A DNA stretch of 7,352 nt from Holosporales bacterium (GTDB taxonomy: Bacteria; Pseudomonadota; Alphaproteobacteria; Caedimonadales; UBA9215): positions 1 to 7,352 of the forward strand of contig DOCA01000077.1 in the NCBI GenBank assembly GCA_003503995.1. The letters run 5' to 3'. Shown here one piece after another: positions 5,793 through 7,352 of this stretch (the stretch's first letter is position 1; the number at the start of each line of letters is the position of its first letter). The position numbers were made by a program, and so were the translations under genes. The notes beneath the pieces are model-generated. The model saw only the letters and a program-made list of their open reading frames with translations. It did no database searches and had not been told where the DNA came from.

Positions 5793-7352
5793 ATGCTAAA
5801 TAACTGTAAAAAATCAATGAAAAGAATCTCTTATTCTTTTGCAGCACTTCTTTTTTCAGCCTATTCTCTTCAAGCAAGTTTTTTAAATGCGGAGGCGTTA
5901 GAGAAAGCAAAAACAGGTTTATCTAAAGCGTCAGAACACCTCCCTGAAGTTGAAATACCACGCCCTAACTTAGCAAATATTGTGAGTGCTAAAGATTTAT
6001 CGAAGGCAGATGCAGCTTTGTCTAGAGGTTCAGAACATCTTCCTGAAGTGGACGTGCAGCGTTCTAACTTAGCAGATATTGTGAGCGAGGAAGCTATCCG
6101 CAATTTTTGGAACAAAGCAAAAAAAGTTGAGGCAGGGAGTTCATCCGCTGATCAAAGTGAAGGTATTAATCGTGAACACTCGGAACTCTTTGCAGCCATT
6201 AAAAGTCATAATGGTTTAGTTCCGAAAGCCCCTCTTGTTCGCAAAACTAACTGGGTTCTTGTAAGTTGGGGACAACTTTTAGCAACAGAGATTAGTGAGT
6301 TAACAGGTCCATTTAGGCGTGACCAATATATCGGGAAAAACCTAAATCATTTGAAGACGGAAGGACATAGCGTTGCAAAGGAAGAAGAAGCTTATGAAAT
6401 TACGGGCGATGATTTAGTAAGAGTTGGGAAAGCCATGTCACTTGCTGGTAATCGTTTATTATATATTACAGGTTTACGTGAAAAAACAAGGGCTATTGCC
6501 TCTGAAAGAAACAGACAAAAAGAGGATTTAAGGCAACATCAAGCAAAAATAGTACCCGTATTAGAAGAACTTCAAAGTGATTCTGAGAAAGGATTAGCAT
6601 TGAAATTAGCTTATGCCCACAATTATAAAGGAGGCACTTGGGATCACGCAATTTTAATAGCTTATGCTAAAGACCCGTCCATAAGCATGGGAGAACTCAT
6701 AAGAATGGGAGTGATGCTCCAATCAGATGAAATTCTTTACGGTATTAGGGAAAATATAGACCTTGTTAAATGGATGACCTATTGGCGTTCTTATAGCGAA
6801 GATGAAGAGTCCCGTTGTTTCTTAGAAAAACTTTACTCCATTGAAGACCCTGATGATGAGTATTTTAAAGTGCTTTCGAAATTGCTTGAGGTTCAAGGAA
6901 CAAACTTAATAGAAGCTTTTAATAAAGCTTTGAAAAGGTCTTTATCGCGGCAATCGTTAAAAGCATTAATGGCACCAAAAAATAAAATGCTTATTGAATT
7001 AAAAAAACGATTGGATTTTGGGGAAACCCTTGCAGAGCAATTGTTACATCCTGTCACGCAATACCCTCACTTTGTTATGGCTGGTGCAAGTAGCGACATC
7101 ACAGACTTATCACAAAGTACAATTAATCTTGGTCAATCAGGTTTGATGGATAGTATTGTTTTTGATGCTTCGGCTGTTCCGCAGATTCTTGAAAGTTTAG
7201 ACAGGGCGTCAAGCTCTTCAGCACCGTCTTCTAAAGCGCTAACCTATCAAATGAAAATGGATTCTAAAAATACCTATGTTTATGATCCTGAAACCAAAAG
7301 CTATGTCCTTGCTACAAGTAAGACTGTATTGCCAGCATTATTCTTTAAGGTA
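5793..7352 (+). CDS. Large exported protein with tandem 33-residue repeats, 3' end outside the window
   Basis: The frame is open from ATG 5793 to the last base, 520 codons with no stop, so the protein is at least 520 residues. I do not recognise a family. Residues 1-28 form a signal peptide: KKSMKR, a hydrophobic run (about 13-27) and likely cleavage after SLQA. Residues 34-66 and 67-99 are two tandem 33-residue repeats sharing SEHLPEV. After a Ser-rich linker (about 104-112) comes a long, mostly helical, charged region, with a coiled-coil-like Arg/Gln/Glu-rich stretch at about 229-262. A Ser-rich spacer (about 471-480) precedes a stretch with YVYDPETKSYV (about 495-505). No catalytic motif, cysteine pattern or membrane segment was seen past the signal peptide. 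Codon use looks like that of its neighbours. A periplasmic, surface or secreted role, perhaps in host interaction, is inference only. Confidence 0.85.
   Translation, partial: MLNNCKKSMKRISYSFAALLFSAYSLQASFLNAEALEKAKTGLSKASEHLPEVEIPRPNLANIVSAKDLSKADAALSRGSEHLPEVDVQRSNLADIVSEEAIRNFWNKAKKVEAGSSSADQSEGINREHSELFAAIKSHNGLVPKAPLVRKTNWVLVSWGQLLATEISELTGPFRRDQYIGKNLNHLKTEGHSVAKEEEAYEITGDDLVRVGKAMSLAGNRLLYITGLREKTRAIASERNRQKEDLRQHQAKIVPVLEELQSDSEKGLALKLAYAHNYKGGTWDHAILIAYAKDPSISMGELIRMGVMLQSDEILYGIRENIDLVKWMTYWRSYSEDEESRCFLEKLYSIEDPDDEYFKVLSKLLEVQGTNLIEAFNKALKRSLSRQSLKALMAPKNKMLIELKKRLDFGETLAEQLLHPVTQYPHFVMAGASSDITDLSQSTINLGQSGLMDSIVFDASAVPQILESLDRASSSSAPSSKALTYQMKMDSKNTYVYDPETKSYVLATSKTVLPALFFKV
5892..6089 (+). 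repeat. Two tandem 99-bp (33-residue) coding repeats
   Basis: Copy 1 spans 5892-5990 and copy 2 spans 5991-6089. At protein level 19 of 33 positions are identical by my alignment. The shared pattern is LxKA, LS, SEHLPEV, RxNLA and IVS. The two units are contiguous and in phase, so they arose by duplication and then diverged. No third copy is visible downstream. Confidence 0.88.

Noticed and set aside
5870..6115. Minus-strand open frame of 81 codons with internal repeats
   Set aside because: Its repeats are the antisense image of the 33-residue repeats in the plus-strand secreted protein, which has the signal peptide and the long open frame.

Overview
The window is about 7.4 kb of AT-rich bacterial DNA with short intergenic gaps. 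The organism is probably an alphaproteobacterium, perhaps an intracellular or endosymbiotic lineage of the Holosporales/Rickettsiales type. This rests on the form of the HU and FtsB-family proteins, a flavin-dependent thymidylate synthase (ThyX) with an alphaproteobacterial look, low GC content, and several exported proteins with no recognisable family. The taxonomic placement is inference; no rRNA or other marker is present.

Layout. (1) 63-1234 (+): two overlapping reading frames. The first encodes a protein with a signal peptide, the second a protein with a C-terminal hydrophobic segment and an Arg cluster. They may be two halves of one exported protein split by a -1 frameshift near 673-677. 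(2) 1239-3358 (-): a two-gene peptidoglycan-processing cluster. It holds an LdcA/MccF-type (S66) carboxypeptidase followed by an M15-type zinc peptidase, and both carry signal peptides. The S66 gene is broken by a frameshift at about 2642-2645, inside a perfect hairpin and next to a 10-bp direct repeat. (3) 3513-4466 (+): intact thyX, divergent from the S66 gene, with candidate promoters in the shared 154-bp gap. (4) 4467-4816: a 350-bp gap with a sigma70-like promoter about 50 nt upstream of a strong terminator (a possible small RNA of about 90 nt), then an opposing terminator for the HU gene. (5) 4817-5092 (-): HU. (6) 5288-5632 (-): an FtsB/DivIC-family division protein. (7) 5793 to the window end (+): a long open frame of at least 520 codons encoding an exported protein of unknown family, with two tandem 33-residue repeats near its N terminus. 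It has no stop inside the window.

How the genes fit together. The S66 and M15 enzymes would act on the peptide side of murein outside the cytoplasm, and FtsB belongs to the septal division complex, so cell-wall turnover and division recur here. ThyX (dTMP synthesis) and HU (nucleoid packaging) are housekeeping genes. The exported proteins at the two ends are the accessory part. I found no CRISPR array, insertion sequence, tRNA, rRNA or defence system. The items most worth a second look are the two frameshifts, the repeat-bearing secreted protein with its structured leader, and the candidate small RNA.
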